Origin: Piscicola geometra
Lineage: Eukaryota; Annelida; Clitellata; Hirudinida; Piscicolidae
Direction of reading: 5' to 3'
Length of the DNA: 64,000 nt
NCBI GenBank assembly: GCA_943735955.1
Contig: OX030956.1
Span: 124,501-188,500, forward strand
Below are positions 1 to 12,100 of the stretch, in pieces. Numbering within the stretch: the stretch's first letter is position 1; every line of letters begins with the position of its first letter. The translations under genes and the position numbers were made by a program. A model generated the notes under the pieces. It worked only from the letters and a program-made list of their open reading frames with translations. It was not told the origin of the DNA and searched no databases.

Positions 1-520
1 AATCACCATCATTTGCACTCATTTCAGCCTTCAAGCCTTCTTGTTTACAAATCAATAAAGACTTTAATTTTCATTAACATTTTGCATTGTTAAGAATGTA
101 TTCAATTTTATGCTGCACACTTCACGGGAGATGGATGAACATTTAAATAGTTCGCAAGGCAAAAATTAAGAAAGAAAAAGTGAAAAAGAGATAGAAAGAG
201 GAAGAAGGAATATCGATTGGTCTTCTCACATGTGTATGACACCTGTATTATGTGTGTTCCTTCAACACGCTCATTCATGCGTAGCCGCACAACACATGTG
301 CTCGCATACACCCAAGCATGCGTACACCCCATTCAAAGCGGGTAAGCACACACCAATTGGTCTACAAAACACATAACAATATCTAAACACACATACACAT
401 TCAGACATACTGACTATTAAACACATAATCACACATACAGTTACAAACCATTAATCACGCAACAATGCATCCGGAAGGTAACTAATCACATCATTTCATG
501 AAGTAACCGTACCAACAAGC
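1..520. other. Non-genic flank, low complexity
   Basis: No gene or RNA is recognisable here. The stretch is AT-rich and from about 330 becomes rich in short CA-containing runs such as acacacataca. The only open frame is a 74-residue Phe-rich minus-strand frame with no family resemblance, which I treat as chance. Confidence 0.5.
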
Positions 521-1268
521 ATGCAACTGCACACCAATGCAACCACAACAAGCAACCAATTGCAAACCAATGCAACCACAACAAGCAACCAATTGCAAAC
601 CAATGAAACCACAACAAGCAACCAATTGCAAACCAATGCAACCACAACAAGCAACCAACTGCAAACCAATGCAACCACAACAAGCAACCAACAGCAAACC
701 AATGCAACCACAACAAGCAACCAACTGCACACCAATGCAACCACAACAAGCAACAAACTGTACACCAATGCAACCACAACAAGCAAAAAACTGTACAACA
801 ATGAAACCACAACAAGCAACAAACTGCACACCAATACAACCACAACAAGCAACCAACTGCACACCAATGCCACCACAACAAGCATGCAACTGCACACCAA
901 TGCCACCACAACAAGCAACCAACTGCACACCAATACAACCACAACAAGCATGCAACTGCACACCAATGCAACCACAACAAGCAACAAACTGCACACCAAT
1001 GCAACCACAACAAGCATGCAACTGCACACCAATGCAACCACAACAAGCAACCAACTGCACACCTATGCCACCACAACAAGCATGCAACTGCACACCAATG
1101 CAACCACAACAAGCAACCAAATGCACACCAATGCAACCACAACAAGCATGCAACTGCACACCAATACAACCACAACAAGCAACCAACTGCACACCAATGC
1201 CACCACAACAAGCATGCAACTGCACACCAATGCGACCACAACAAGCAACCAAATGCACACTAATGCAA
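521..1268. repeat. 33-bp minisatellite, about 22 copies
   Basis: The unit is 33 bp, built from CAATGCAACCACAACAAGC followed by a half that alternates between AACCAACTGCACAC and ATGCAACTGCACAC types. Because 33 is a multiple of three and the unit lacks stops, long reading frames stay open on both strands. One plus frame repeats an 11-residue PMQPQQATNCT-like unit with a Cys in each copy. No signal peptide, splice context or codon structure argues that it is translated, so I call it a non-coding minisatellite. Variant units (ATGCAACTGC versus ACCAACTGC) alternate in the second half, suggesting a higher-order 66-bp unit. Confidence 0.9.
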
Positions 1269-2246
1269 CCAAATTTAATGAAGCAGCCTCAAGACCACAC
1301 TATCACGTTTCGGATGTATTATTAATAATAATAATCATTTATCAGCCATTTTCTTCGCAACTGCCACGAACCTTTAATCACTCTTGCTCACTGATACGTC
1401 ATCGCATTCACTCACGCGTGCATGGACTCTGTGACTAAGAATGACAAACTCTCAGTTAATCGATCTGAAAATCTATTTCTGAGGCGCAATGCTGATTGAT
1501 CACAGTTGAAGTGATTTTTAAGTTTCTGAAGTCTTGATTACACATTCAAGGTTGGCATTACCTTTCCAGACGCGCTTAGTTTTAATACTTGTGAAAAGGG
1601 CTCCAAGCTTTGTAAAGAAGCACAAAGGAGGTCCAGTCATAATTAAAATTACAAGCCTCTTCTCTTCACATCCAACTTCAATTTTTCTTCTTCTCACGAT
1701 CCCACGCTATTGATAATGATCTCGAATGGTGTTTTCAAAATATTTTCGATGATTTTTCTGCCAGTCTCACGTTTCAAATACTTTTTCGATAGCGAAGCTT
1801 TAAAAACATGATTATTTTAATAGTGAGGAATTTCTTAACAGCGTTGTAATGCTGATTCATCCGTGTTTACAGTGTGTCATAATATTCTGCATTAAGACTT
1901 CTTACGTCATACATTTCTCATTAATGATAAATATCTGTCGTGGCTAAAATCTTTCATGCTTTGCCGGCCAACTGGGAAAAGAAAATTCACCGGTTAAATG
2001 TTGATGTCATCAAAATCACCACTTAAGAGTTATATTTAGTAATTTTAATTTTTAAATATTTAATTTTACTTTAGTTTTTTCAACATAATGAAAAACAGAA
2101 AAAAAGTAGACATTTTTAAACGATGGGAAAAACTTTTTAGCAAGTTTATTTTTAACTTTACTGGTTAATGAAATGGGTTTCACTGTCAGAAAAATTCATT
2201 TAAATACTTTTCTTTTTTCGCCGTACTTCTTCAAAAACCACTTTCA
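1269..2246. other. Intergenic, no feature seen
   Basis: AT-rich unique sequence with stops in all frames. It could contain the intron upstream of the first visible exon of the LDL-receptor-related gene, whose 5' end is not in view. I see no exon with convincing splice sites here. Confidence 0.4.
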
Positions 2247-2460
2247 CATCCACTTCCACATCCACTTCCACATCCACTTCCACATCCACTTCCACATCCA
2301 CTTCCACATCCACTTCCACATCCACTTCCACATCCACTTCCACTTCCACATCCACTTCCACATCAACTTCCACATCCACTTCCACTTCCACATCCACTTC
2401 CACTTCCACATCCACTTCCACATCCACTTCCACTTCCACATCCACTTCCACATCCACTTT
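2247..2460. repeat. CCACATCCACTTC hexamer-based tandem array
   Basis: Tandem repetition of CACATC and CACTTC hexamers, mostly as 12-bp CACATCCACTTC units with some 18-bp variants. The array stops about 20 bp before the acceptor (AG at 2480-2481) of the first visible LDL-receptor-related exon and supplies a pyrimidine-containing tract near it. The plus frame through it reads as alternating His, Phe and Ile, which I regard as intronic. Confidence 0.9.
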
Positions 2461-2481
2461 CATAACATACAATCTTTCTAG

Positions 2482-5400
2482 TCCTCCTCTCGACCACACA
2501 GACGAAGCAGACGCCTCGAGCACTCCAAGCCTCTTCTGGTCGGAGTCGTTTGGCAGGTGGAGTAAGCTGAAGGGCCTGCTTGACTGGAGCAACCAATCAC
2601 ACTTCGCCTACACCAGACCCTTCAACACCGCCTCCAATTGGTCCATCGACTTCAGCCCCCGGAACAACCTCCTCTATTGGCTCGACCCCGCAGTGCCCTC
2701 TAAGGTTGTTATTAATATATTTTGTTAATAATAATAATTATTATTATTAATGTTATTCTTTATTAAATATTATTTCTATTATTTTTATCATCATCATCAT
2801 CACCAAAGGTCTTCATGCAGCCAGCGCTGGAGAGCTTTGACTGGTCGTGGAGGGAGGCGCCAGCAGTGATCGACCTGGCCAGCCACAACGTCCGCATGAA
2901 GGACTTGGCCGTTGACTCGAGCACTGGCAACCTCTACGTCACCCACGATAAGGTGTGCTCATGTAGAAGTTGTTGTTTCCTTAGATTCGGTCATGTAGTA
3001 GTTGTTGTAGAAGTTGTTGTTTCATTAGATTCAGTCGTGTAGTTTTTGTTGTTTCATTAGATTCAGTCATGTAGTTGCTGTTTCATTAGATTCAGTCATG
3101 TAGTTGTTGTTTCATTAGATTCAGTCATGTAGTTGCTGTTTCATTAGATTCAGTCATGTAGTTGTTGTTTCATTAGATTCAGTCGTGTAGTTGTTGTTGT
3201 AGAAGTTGTTGTTTCATTAGATTCAGTCATGTAGTTGTTGTTGTAGAAGTTGTTGTTTCATTAGATTCAGTCGTGTAGTTGTTGTTGTAGAAGTTGTTGT
3301 TTCCTTAGATTCGGTCATGTAGTAGTTGTTGTAGAAGTTGTTGTTTCATTTGATTCAGTCATGTAGTTGTTGTTGTAGAAGTTGTTGTTTCATTAGATTC
3401 AGTCATGTAGTTGTTGTTTCATTAGATTCAGTCATGTAGTTGTTGTTTCATTAGATTCAGTCATGTAGTTGTTGTTTCATTAGATTCAGTCATGTAGTTG
3501 TTGTTTCATTAGATTCAGTCATGTAGTTGTTGTTTCATTAGATTCAGTCATGTAGTTGTTGTTTCATTAGATTCAGCCATGTAGTTGTTGTTTCATTAGA
3601 TTCAGTCATGTAGTAGTTGTTGTAGAAGTTGTTGTTTCCTTAGATTCAGTCATGTAGTAGTTGTTGTAGAAGTTGTTGTTTCCTTAGATTCAGTCATGTA
3701 GTTGTTGTTGTAGAAGTTGTTGTTTCCTTAGATTCAGTCATGTAGTAGTAGCAGCTTTGAGTTCAGTCGTGCTTTTTTCTTCTCACACCACCACGATCAT
3801 TATCACTATAAAACGATGGGCGCTTGAAGCATCTTCCAAAGCAACATTGAGACTGGCAATTGTGATGAAGCCTCTACCAAAGCAACATTGAGACTGGCAA
3901 TTGTGATGAAGCCTCTACCAAAGCAACATTGAGACTGGCAATTGTGATGAAGCCTCTACCAAAGCAACATTGAGACTGGCAATTGTGATGAAGCCTCTAT
4001 TAAAGGAACATTGAGACTGGCAATTGTGATGAAGCCGCTACCAAAGCAACATTGGCACTGGCAATTGTGATGAAGCCTCTACCAAAGCAACATTGGCACT
4101 GGCAATTGTGATGAAACTTGACTTAACCACCCCCGAAGGCGATCCTCCTGCTGGGCAAAGAAGGAAGAATAAAAATTCTGCTGTCGCTAGAGGGCAGCCC
4201 TCAAGACATTTGTCTCGAAGCATCGAAAGGGTGCGTGAAGTTGCAGTTCTGTTGTTGTTGAAGTGTCTTTTGAAGTTGCCATCGTTTTCGATTTATACAT
4301 TTTGTTGGAATCCATAAATTAATAAGCAAGAATTTATTTCAAATTGGAAAGTGAAGGTTAGCGAAATAAGCTCCATTTGTCGTACCACCTTTGAAACTTG
4401 CTTCATCAAACAGAGAAATATTCTGGAGCGAAGAGCGGCTCGGCAAGCAACACATCATGAAGGCTGACGCACTGGGAGGGAATGTGAGAGGGCTTCAGAG
4501 CAGGGGAGCCGTGCTCAGAGGACTGACTCTGTGGCAGGACCCGGAAGGAAACACGAGGTTGTTGTGGATCGAGGCTGCCTCGGTGATGTCATGTGACTCG
4601 GAAGGCAGTGACGTCAGAGAGATGTACACGTTCGACGCCAGCAGACACTCGTACAGGGCTGCAGCGGTCTTGCAGGTTTGTGCACTCCAAACACTCATGT
4701 CAAAATCAACGCTATATCATTTTTGGTGTCGTTTTTGTATGTCATTCAAAGTCAAAACGTTTTTAAATAGATGAAGTTAACATTTTGAGATATACATTCT
4801 CCACTGCACTCTTTCCCGAAGAACCACGTCTTCCTGACGAACGAAGAAGCCTTCTCGATTGACGTGCTGAGTTTGGCATCGAGGTCTATCGTGCAGTCCT
4901 TCCCTGTGGACGCCCTGCCACATGACATCGTTGCTGGCGTGAGAGCCTCCGAGGAAGGGCATGGTGGGTGTGGTGTTGGAGTGGAGCTTTTATAATAATT
5001 ATTGATTATTGCATCCTTAAGAGTACTCCAACATGTGCAGATTGTGGCACTTTGGAATGCGAACAACTGTGTGCGAATGTGGGCAAAGGCAAAGGCGTGT
5101 GCGTCTGCGTCGAAGGCTACATCCTCGCACTGGATGGATTGGCCTGCGAGGGTGAGTTCCTTCTCTTTAAAAATGACAATGATTATAATTATTTGTTTTT
5201 GTTGAAGTTTAGAAAAATATAATAAAAAGATTTAAGTTTTAAGATTTATTGAACGAATCCTCATGCTACTAACAGGGAAAGATTTCTACTAATTTATTTA
5301 TAAATGTTTTAGTTTTCACGCCACCACAATCCCGCAGCAATCGACTCCTTGTTCGTGTACTCCACGGACGAAGGAATTTTCTCCGCCCACCCCTCGGCCC

Positions 5401-7357
5401 TCAAACACTCCACCAGCATCTCCGTCGACACTTCTTCTTTGCTGGCGCTCAACACTGGTCTCTTGGAGCAGCACTACAGGAGCAAAAAACTTTTCTACTT
5501 CGAGCCCAGAAACAGATCCATCTTCTCACTGGACGTCAGTAAAAACACTGCCATTTCTGGAAGCAGCAGTGGTGGTGGTGGTGGTGGTGGTGGTGGTGGT
5601 GGTGAAGCGACTGAAATCACATCTCAGATTGGCAACCTTACAGGTTACTTTAAGTCTTTGTCACTTTTCTGCTATTTTGCTTTTTTGCACTTTTTAGTTT
5701 TATTTTAAACCTTGAAATTAAAATTTATTAATAAGAATTAATTTCATAAAACATTTTTTGTAGCGTAAACGCTTGCAAGCTTAAATACTTTTTCGTGTTT
5801 TCTTTACCAATTGAAAGCACTGTTGCAAACTTTTCTGCCTTGATTCTCAATCTCTATATATGTAACTCAAGTTTTAAATTTTTTTAATAATAAATAAACA
5901 TTTTCAAACCACATGTAACATTTTCCATTCACACTGGCTTCCTCCACCAACAGGCTTAGTGGTGAACTGGCGGGATGACCTGCTGTTGTGGGTCGACGAA
6001 GAACTGGGCTGCATACTGGCTTCCAGGCTGGATGGAGGCTTCCACACTTTTGCACGAACCAACCTCCCTCGAGTCTCTGCTCTGGCTGTCGATCCTTACA
6101 GCGGGTTCTTGGGGGCTTCACTGGTTCATCAGCTGTGCTTGGAGATTTTTAACATACAATCGAATACTTAATAAATTTCAAAATTAAAAGATTTCTTCTT
6201 CAAGCAAATTTCTAACCCATTAACTTGCGCAGGAGATTGTTCTGGAGCCAGGAGACAGACTCAGAGGCCGAGGTGTGTCAAGGGCCTCTGCGGACAGACG
6301 CCTTCGACTTCTCGAGCGACTCCTGCCTCTTCAAAGTTGCAGCCAGCGTCGACGATCTGCTGTACGACGCCAGATCCAACAGGTTACTTTTGTTCTTCCT
6401 CCCTTCAAAACCTCACTTCGACTCACAATAGAGTGAAGCTTTTCCAGCACAGTCTCTGCCAAGGAGGGTTATTTATTTCAACATCTTGACCACCATCATC
6501 ATCCCCGTCATCATCCTCACCATCCTTATCATCATCATCACCCTTACCACTAACATCATCATCATCACCACCCTTATCATCATCATGACCATTACCACTA
6601 ACATCATCATCATCACCACCACCCTTATCATCATCAGGATCATTACCACTAACATCATCATCATCACCACCCTTATCATCATCAGAATCATTACCACTAA
6701 CATCATCATCATCACTACCCTTATCATCATCAGGATCATTACCACTAACATCATCATTATGACCACCATCACAGACTGTACGCGAGCAGCAGCCGTCTAC
6801 AGAGCTTGGTCTCACTCGACATGGCGACAGGAGAACTCACCTCCTTCCGCATCTCCTCCTCCCCTCCCTCCTTCCACACCTCCTCCCCTCCTCCTCCCAT
6901 CCACCACTTCACTCTCTTCCAGGTACCTTTCGAGTTCTTATTCATCTCACGATCTGCTTCATGCTGCGAAAAAAGTTTCGGCAAAGATTTTGTGCACTGG
7001 TGTTGTAAAGGCTGCACTTACAATCACTACTATAACTCGTCGTACAAGTCAGTTGTTGTTCATCCAACAAAAGTCTCAGGAAAGCTCAACAACAACACAA
7101 CAGAATATTCTGGTAGCAGCAAATGTGGACCACCAGCCCCTGTTGTTTGTACCTCAACCCTCGTCCCTCAAAAACGTTCTGACAACACTCAACCACAACA
7201 ACAACAACAACACTCTCATCATCAGCAACAACAACAAACAAGTCTCCTTGAGCGCCTTCACTGACGTCGTCTTTAAGGCAAGCAAGTTGCAAGTCGTCAA
7301 TGACGTCACAGCCTTCAGCAACTACCTGCAACCCCCCTTGCGTGAGTCATGCACATG

Positions 7358-7440
<83 letters not shown>

Positions 7441-10400
7441 CAGCTGTGAGTACCTGCTTCAAGAGTGACACGTGCAATCATCTGTGTGCTTCTTCTTCTT
7501 CCTCTCACGTGTGCATGTGTGCCATTGGATACCGTCCTGCTGCTGGTGGTGGAAAGTGTCTGACAGGTGGGTGTGGTGTGGTGTGGTGTGGCGTGGTGTG
7601 GTGTGGCGTGGTGTGGTGTGGTGTGGTGTGCTGTGGTGTGGCGTGGTGTGGTGTGGTGTGATGTGGCGTGGTGTGGCGTGGAGTGGTGTGGTGTGCTGTG
7701 GTGTGGCGTGGTGTGGTGTGGTGTGGTGTGGTGTGGCGTGCTGTGGTGTGGTGTGGTGTAGTGTGGTGTGGTGTGGCGTGGTGTGGCGTGGTGTGGTGTG
7801 GCGTGGTGTGGTGTGGCGTGGTGTGGTGTGGCGTGGTGTGGTGTGGTGTGGTGTGGCGTGGTGTGGCGTGGTGTGGTGTGTCGTGGTGTGGTGTGGCGTG
7901 GTGTGGTGTGGCGTGGTGTGGTGTGGCGTGCTGTGGTGTGGTGTGGCGTGGTGTGGTGTGGTGTGGCGTGGTGTGGTGTGGTGTGGCGTGGTGTGGTGTG
8001 GCGTGGTGTGGTGTGGCGTGGTGTGGCGTGGTGTGGTGTGGTGTGGCGTGGTGTGGTGTGGCGTGGTGTGGTGTGGTGTGGTGTGGTGTGGTGTGGTGTG
8101 GCGTGGTGTGATGTGGTGTGGTGTGGTATGGTGGGAGATGTGGTGTGCTGTGGTGTGGCGTGGTGTGGTGTGCTGTGGTGTGGTGTGGTGTGGTGTGGCG
8201 TGGTGTGGTGTGGCGTGATGTGGTGTGGCGTGGTGTGGTGTGGTGTGGTGTGATGTGGCGTGGTGTGGCGTGGAGTGGTGTGGTGTGGCGTGGTGTGGTG
8301 TGGTGTGGTAAGGGGGGTGGTTGAGGTTTGAAGGGTGAGGTGTTTAAGCTAAGAGCTAGTAGTAATAGCAACAGTAATAGTTGTAGTAGCAGCAGTACCA
8401 GCAGTAGCAGAAGTAGTACTACCCTCTTCTTATTTCGACAACGTCTCCACACCACAGACGTTCTTAAAACTCCCGCTCTTTTCTTCCTCGACCGCTTCCA
8501 CAAGCAAGTCTACCAACTGAGTTTGACTGAGAAGTCTCTCTTCCAGCCCCTCACCTCTGCCATCTTCCCTCCAGCCCTCACAAACATCCACTCCTTTCCC
8601 CACTCTGATCTCCAAAGCCCCTCCCACTTCGTGCTGAACCAGAAGACAGGCGTGCTGCATGTGGTGGATGCAGGAGTCCTCAAGTCCTTCTCGTCCGCCT
8701 CTCAGAAGGTGTCACAAGTGCCTCTCAAGGGAGTCAGAGGAGGTTGATGTTTGCATTGTTGCTGTTGTTGTTTGTATTGTTGTTGTTGTTTGCATTATTG
8801 CTGTTGTTTGCATTGTTGCTGTTTTTTGCATTATTGCTGTTGTTGTTTGGCTGCCAGCAAACATTCAACACCGACAACTCTCCTCGAGCTAATCAACGCA
8901 TCTTTTTTAATATTTAGAACCATTCCTTTTTGTTGTGATTTGTTCTTACATGCCTACTGAAACGAACTCTCAAACCTCCACAGGAGAACCTTTTGCGATC
9001 ACACGAATGAGTTTGGAGGAAGAGAGTGACACAGTCTTTGTGACGTCAGCAAGGGGAATCTACAAGTTGGATGCGAAGAGTGGGTTGATTCAGTTGTGGA
9101 TGGACGGCTTGGATCATCCATCAGCCATCCACGTCTCTGAGAAGTCAAAGTGAGTCTCTTATGGCGTGGGCTTATAAGCATGAAACGCGGGAACATTAGG
9201 GCACGAATAGATTCTAGATAATTTTGTGAATTTTAAATTACGTGCAAAAATTATTTTTTCAAGAAATTAGCTTTTGACTCCTATTAGTTCGCTGACTTAC
9301 CATCAATAGCATCCTTCCTGCCACCACCAGTTCTCTCTTCTGGTCAGAGAAGGAGGGTATTTTGAGGGTCTCCAGATCGCTGCAGACTCCAACCAACGTC
9401 ACCTCCATCAAAGTCTCCAACCACATCTCAGCCATCTACCACCACGCATGTGACCATGGCAACAGCAAATCACGTGATTGTGGTCACGTGTACCTTTCTG
9501 ACTCTGAACGGATCTACAAAGTGGACGTCGACAAGCATTCCCAGGACAAGCAATCCTCGCATGGCGACACCAAGAGACAGCGGCGAAGTGACAGTGGAGG
9601 GGTTGAAGTTATGTTCGATTCAGCGGGAGCCGGCCTGAAAGGTGCCGAGATGAATGGCCTCTTCGTATATGCAGGCTCCCTCTACTTCTCCGCACTGAAC
9701 AGAAGGTGCGCCAGTGTTTGAGTATTTGAGTGTTCATGAATGCTTTGTATTCCATGTCTCAAGTTATTTCTGTGTCACAAGCGGTTACTTTTTTAATTGA
9801 TTTATCTCACCCTCTCCCATCCACAAGGACTGTGTACCGGGTGTCTCTGAATGGCACGCAGGAGGTTCACAGTTTTCCGATGCCACTCTTCGCCCGCATT
9901 GAAGGCCTGCAACTGGTTCAGTGTGAGTCTCTTCCACCCTGATTCGGAACGCATGCTGAAAAGATCGCCTAATTCAGTTTTGAATATTATTGCATACAAT
10001 TTGTTGATACAAATTTAACAATTTTAGGAAACTCTGATGCATTCAGCTTAAACACTGTTCATTTTCCTTAAGACGCTCCTTTGCTGCAAGAGACTTCAGT
10101 GCCAGTGGCTTCGATCGTGATAGGCGCAGTGGCAGGTCTGCTCGCATTGCTTCTCCTTCTCTGCCTCCTGCTCCTCTTCTGTTGCCTGTGTGCCAGCAGG
10201 AGACGCAGGAAGGGAGAGAAGATGAAGCTGACGACCACCACTTCAGCCACCACCCTCTCCACCAGCTACGACGGAGGCATGCTCGCCTCCTCTGACGTCC
10301 TCTACGAACACTTCTTCCACTCCGCAGACCGCAAGAAGGCGGGCAACGTCAGGGAAGTCTCAGAACTCACCTTGGCTGTTGAGACTCTCAAGGACTCTGT

Positions 10401-10836
10401 GAAGGCAAGCAACTCTAATATCGTTTCTCGTCTCTCAGTTGTGAGCATCTGCCCAGCAAGTGAGCGTGAATTTGATTCGCTGAAACGAGCTTCCAGTACC
10501 TTGGACTCCAGACCCCTTCCTCCAATCCCTCTCGAACCTTCTGTCCCTCCACCATCAAGCCCTCCCATTCCACCCCCTCCTTATTCCTCTCCTCCTCCAC
10601 CTCCTCCACCTCTCCTTAAAAACTCTTTGAGAAGCTGCCTAGAAAAAGCAACCAAGCTTAAAACTTCTCCCTCTCCTAAAGCCCAAACTGAAACACCGCA
10701 AGCATGTCTGAGTCTCTTCAACAGCCCTCCCAGACTGCACACGCAGGCCAGGGGCTTTGCTCCAGCCTCTCACGCCAGACCTGCGCCCGTCAAGAGCACC
10801 TGGGGAAGAAGCAAGTTCAACGCACCTACTTCGTGA
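2482..10836 (+). CDS. LDL-receptor-related transmembrane protein (YWTD/EGF), 5' partial
   Basis: Exons consistent in phase: 2482-2704, 2809-2952, 4139-4230, 4414-4675, 4822-4967, 5024-5151, 5338-5643, 5954-6104, 6233-6382, 6775-6922, 7104-7341, 7444-7566, about 8326-8742, 8984-9149, 9331-9705, 9828-9922, 10073-10836. They encode at least 1308 residues. YWTD-propeller signatures recur (LLYWLD, IFWSEERLG, LLLWVDEELG, RLFWSQE, SLFWSEKEG). Two EGF modules of LDL-receptor type (exons 6 and 12, with CECEQLC-like and CNHLC spacing) separate three propellers. The last exon holds a membrane helix (VASIVIGAVAGLLALLLLL), a basic stop-transfer stretch and a proline-rich cytoplasmic tail. The order propeller-EGF-propeller-EGF-propeller-membrane belongs to the LRP superfamily. 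No LDLa modules are visible and no clean LRP5/6 PPPSP motif, so I give no symbol. Oddities: polyglycine from a GGT run at 5569-5602 and poly-Asn near 7190, both in coding exons. The exon 5/6 junction and exon 13 start are least certain. The N terminus lies upstream. Confidence 0.8.
2960..3755. repeat. Intronic minisatellite, 29/44-bp units
   Basis: Intron 2 of the LDL-receptor-related gene carries about 20 copies built on TTAGATTCAGTCATGTAG plus TTGTTGTTTCA. Some units are extended by a GTTGTAGAAGTTGTT insert, so 29-bp and 44-bp forms are mixed. The 29-bp form is homogenised in the middle (about 3390-3600). Confidence 0.9.
3830..4115. repeat. 41-bp tandem repeat, 7 copies
   Basis: Seven copies of a 41-bp unit containing AAAGCAACATTGAGACTGG and CAATTGTGATGAAGCC, in the same intron as the preceding minisatellite and ending about 24 bp before the exon at 4139. 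The last two copies share a GAGACT to GGCACT change, showing stepwise spread of variants. Confidence 0.92.
6486..6766. repeat. Imperfect ATC trinucleotide array, intronic
   Basis: ATCATCATC runs are organised into higher-order units of about 60 bp containing CATTACCACTAACATCATC. The array fills most of the intron between 6382 and 6775 of the LDL-receptor-related gene and ends directly at the exon 10 acceptor. Confidence 0.85.
7357..7441. repeat. (CA)n microsatellite
   Basis: About 42 CA dinucleotides with one interruption near 7425. It makes up nearly the whole intron before the second EGF exon, whose acceptor AG is at 7442-7443. Confidence 0.95.
7567..8312. repeat. GTGTG(G/C)-type 5-bp satellite filling an intron
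   Basis: About 150 copies of a 5-bp GTGTG/GCGTG motif (GTGTGGTGTGGCGTG pattern). It starts immediately at the donor site of the second EGF exon (GT at 7567-7568) and occupies essentially the whole intron, leaving no ordinary pyrimidine-tract acceptor. The next exon therefore has an uncertain start. Confidence 0.93.
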
Positions 10837-11381
10837 ATTCATCTTCGAGAAGTTGTCGTGAAGATGGTTTGTGAGTCTGAAGTTTTTTAATGAAACGGGA
10901 AAAAGACGAATCGGAATATTTAATCTCTTGTTGATGTCTGCACTTTACATTTTCTATAGACTTTTATTTAATGCTAAGATGACAGTGAGGGTAGAAAATT
11001 CGACGGTTGTTGTCTTTCGAGTTTCGTCATTGCTATTGCATTAACATTTTCGAGCAAATATTGATTGTTATTATAATAATGACATGTGTTCTAACTCCAT
11101 CTGTTGTTATTCCCTTCTTCTTTGCATCATTCAGCTTTCCTGTGTTCGTTCTGTGAACTGTTTATCAAATAATGCTTTCACTTGATTTAAATTCAATTTC
11201 CAGTTAACTTATTTGATAATTTCAAGTTTTATGCAAACAATACAAACTATAAGACTTGAGTAATACAGTGCTTTTTGGGTGCTAGTAGAAAGAAAAATAC
11301 TATAAAGCTTCAAATTTCACGTTTTTGCTTTTGAAATAGAGTTTTGTAGAACTGTCGAAGTTCTCAGCATACTTTTGATAA

Positions 11382-11387
11382 AATAAA
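11382..11387 (+). promoter_or_regulatory. Candidate poly(A) signal of the LDL-receptor-related gene
   Basis: AATAAA lies 546 bp after the stop codon and about 115 bp before the foldback element. It is the first canonical hexamer in the downstream flank. Confidence 0.45.
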
Positions 11388-11500
11388 CGACTTTTTTTAG
11401 TTAGTTAAACAGAATGAACTTTGGTAAATATGTAAATAACTTTGGAAATATTATTATTTTTATATATCTTAATTAATACCTTTGTAACTAAGTCTTCGAG

Positions 11501-12100
11501 AACACATGTCTTAACTGTGACGATTTTAAAAATAATGTTAAAAATTTAATTTAAACATTAAATTTTTTTAAAAATTTTAAAAATGTTTATATATTATTTT
11601 AAAATGTGTTTTATTTTTATTATATTTATTTTTCTTTTTTATTCCGTTTTAACAGTGAAAGGACCTTAAAGATTATTGTAATCTAGTATATAAAATAATT
11701 ATTTATAAAAAAACCCACAAAATATTAGCTCTTTGTTGCTACTGGTTTAGTTTAGAAACGGTACTCATTACTTATGCAAATGAGATTAACGATTGTCAAA
11801 GACAAATATCCAATGTTTAAATAGCTGTATGGTAATAAAACGGTATTGCTAAAAGGCAAAATAAAATATTTTAAATTATTAATGCCATCTGCCGAATGCC
11901 CAAACACATTATGGACTAGATTACAATAATCTTTAAGGTCCTTTCACTGTTAAAACGGAATAAAAAAGAAAAATAAATATAATAAAAATAAAACACATTT
12001 TAAAATAATATATAAACATTTTTAAAATTTAAAAAAAATTTAATGTTTAAATTAAATTTTTAACATTATTTTTAAAATCGTCACAGTTAAGACATGTGTT
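11501..12100. repeat. Foldback element with 186-bp near-identical inverted arms
   Basis: Left arm 11501-11687 begins AACACATGTCTTAACTGTGA. Right arm 11915-12100 is its reverse complement with only a small indel in an A/T run. The 227-bp spacer shows no coding potential. The arms end sharply: flanking bases TTCGAG and AGGACC are unrelated to each other. I see no convincing target-site duplication. A transcript through it would fold into a long hairpin. Confidence 0.9.

Noticed and set aside
486..1272. Several 180-305 residue open frames on both strands
   Set aside because: All are products of the stop-free 33-bp repeat; frames of similar length occur on both strands at once and none has a signal peptide or splice context.
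2953..4115. Possible CRISPR-like array of regular repeats
   Set aside because: The units are contiguous tandem minisatellites with no unique spacers, inside a eukaryotic intron.
7567..8503. Long Trp/Cys/Gly and His/Thr/Pro reading frames (up to 332 residues)
   Set aside because: They read a 5-bp GTGTG satellite inside an intron.
10504..10640. LRP5/6-type PPPSP signalling motifs
   Set aside because: The tail has PPPSS and PPPPY but no clear PPPSPxS repeats, and no LDLa modules precede the membrane helix.
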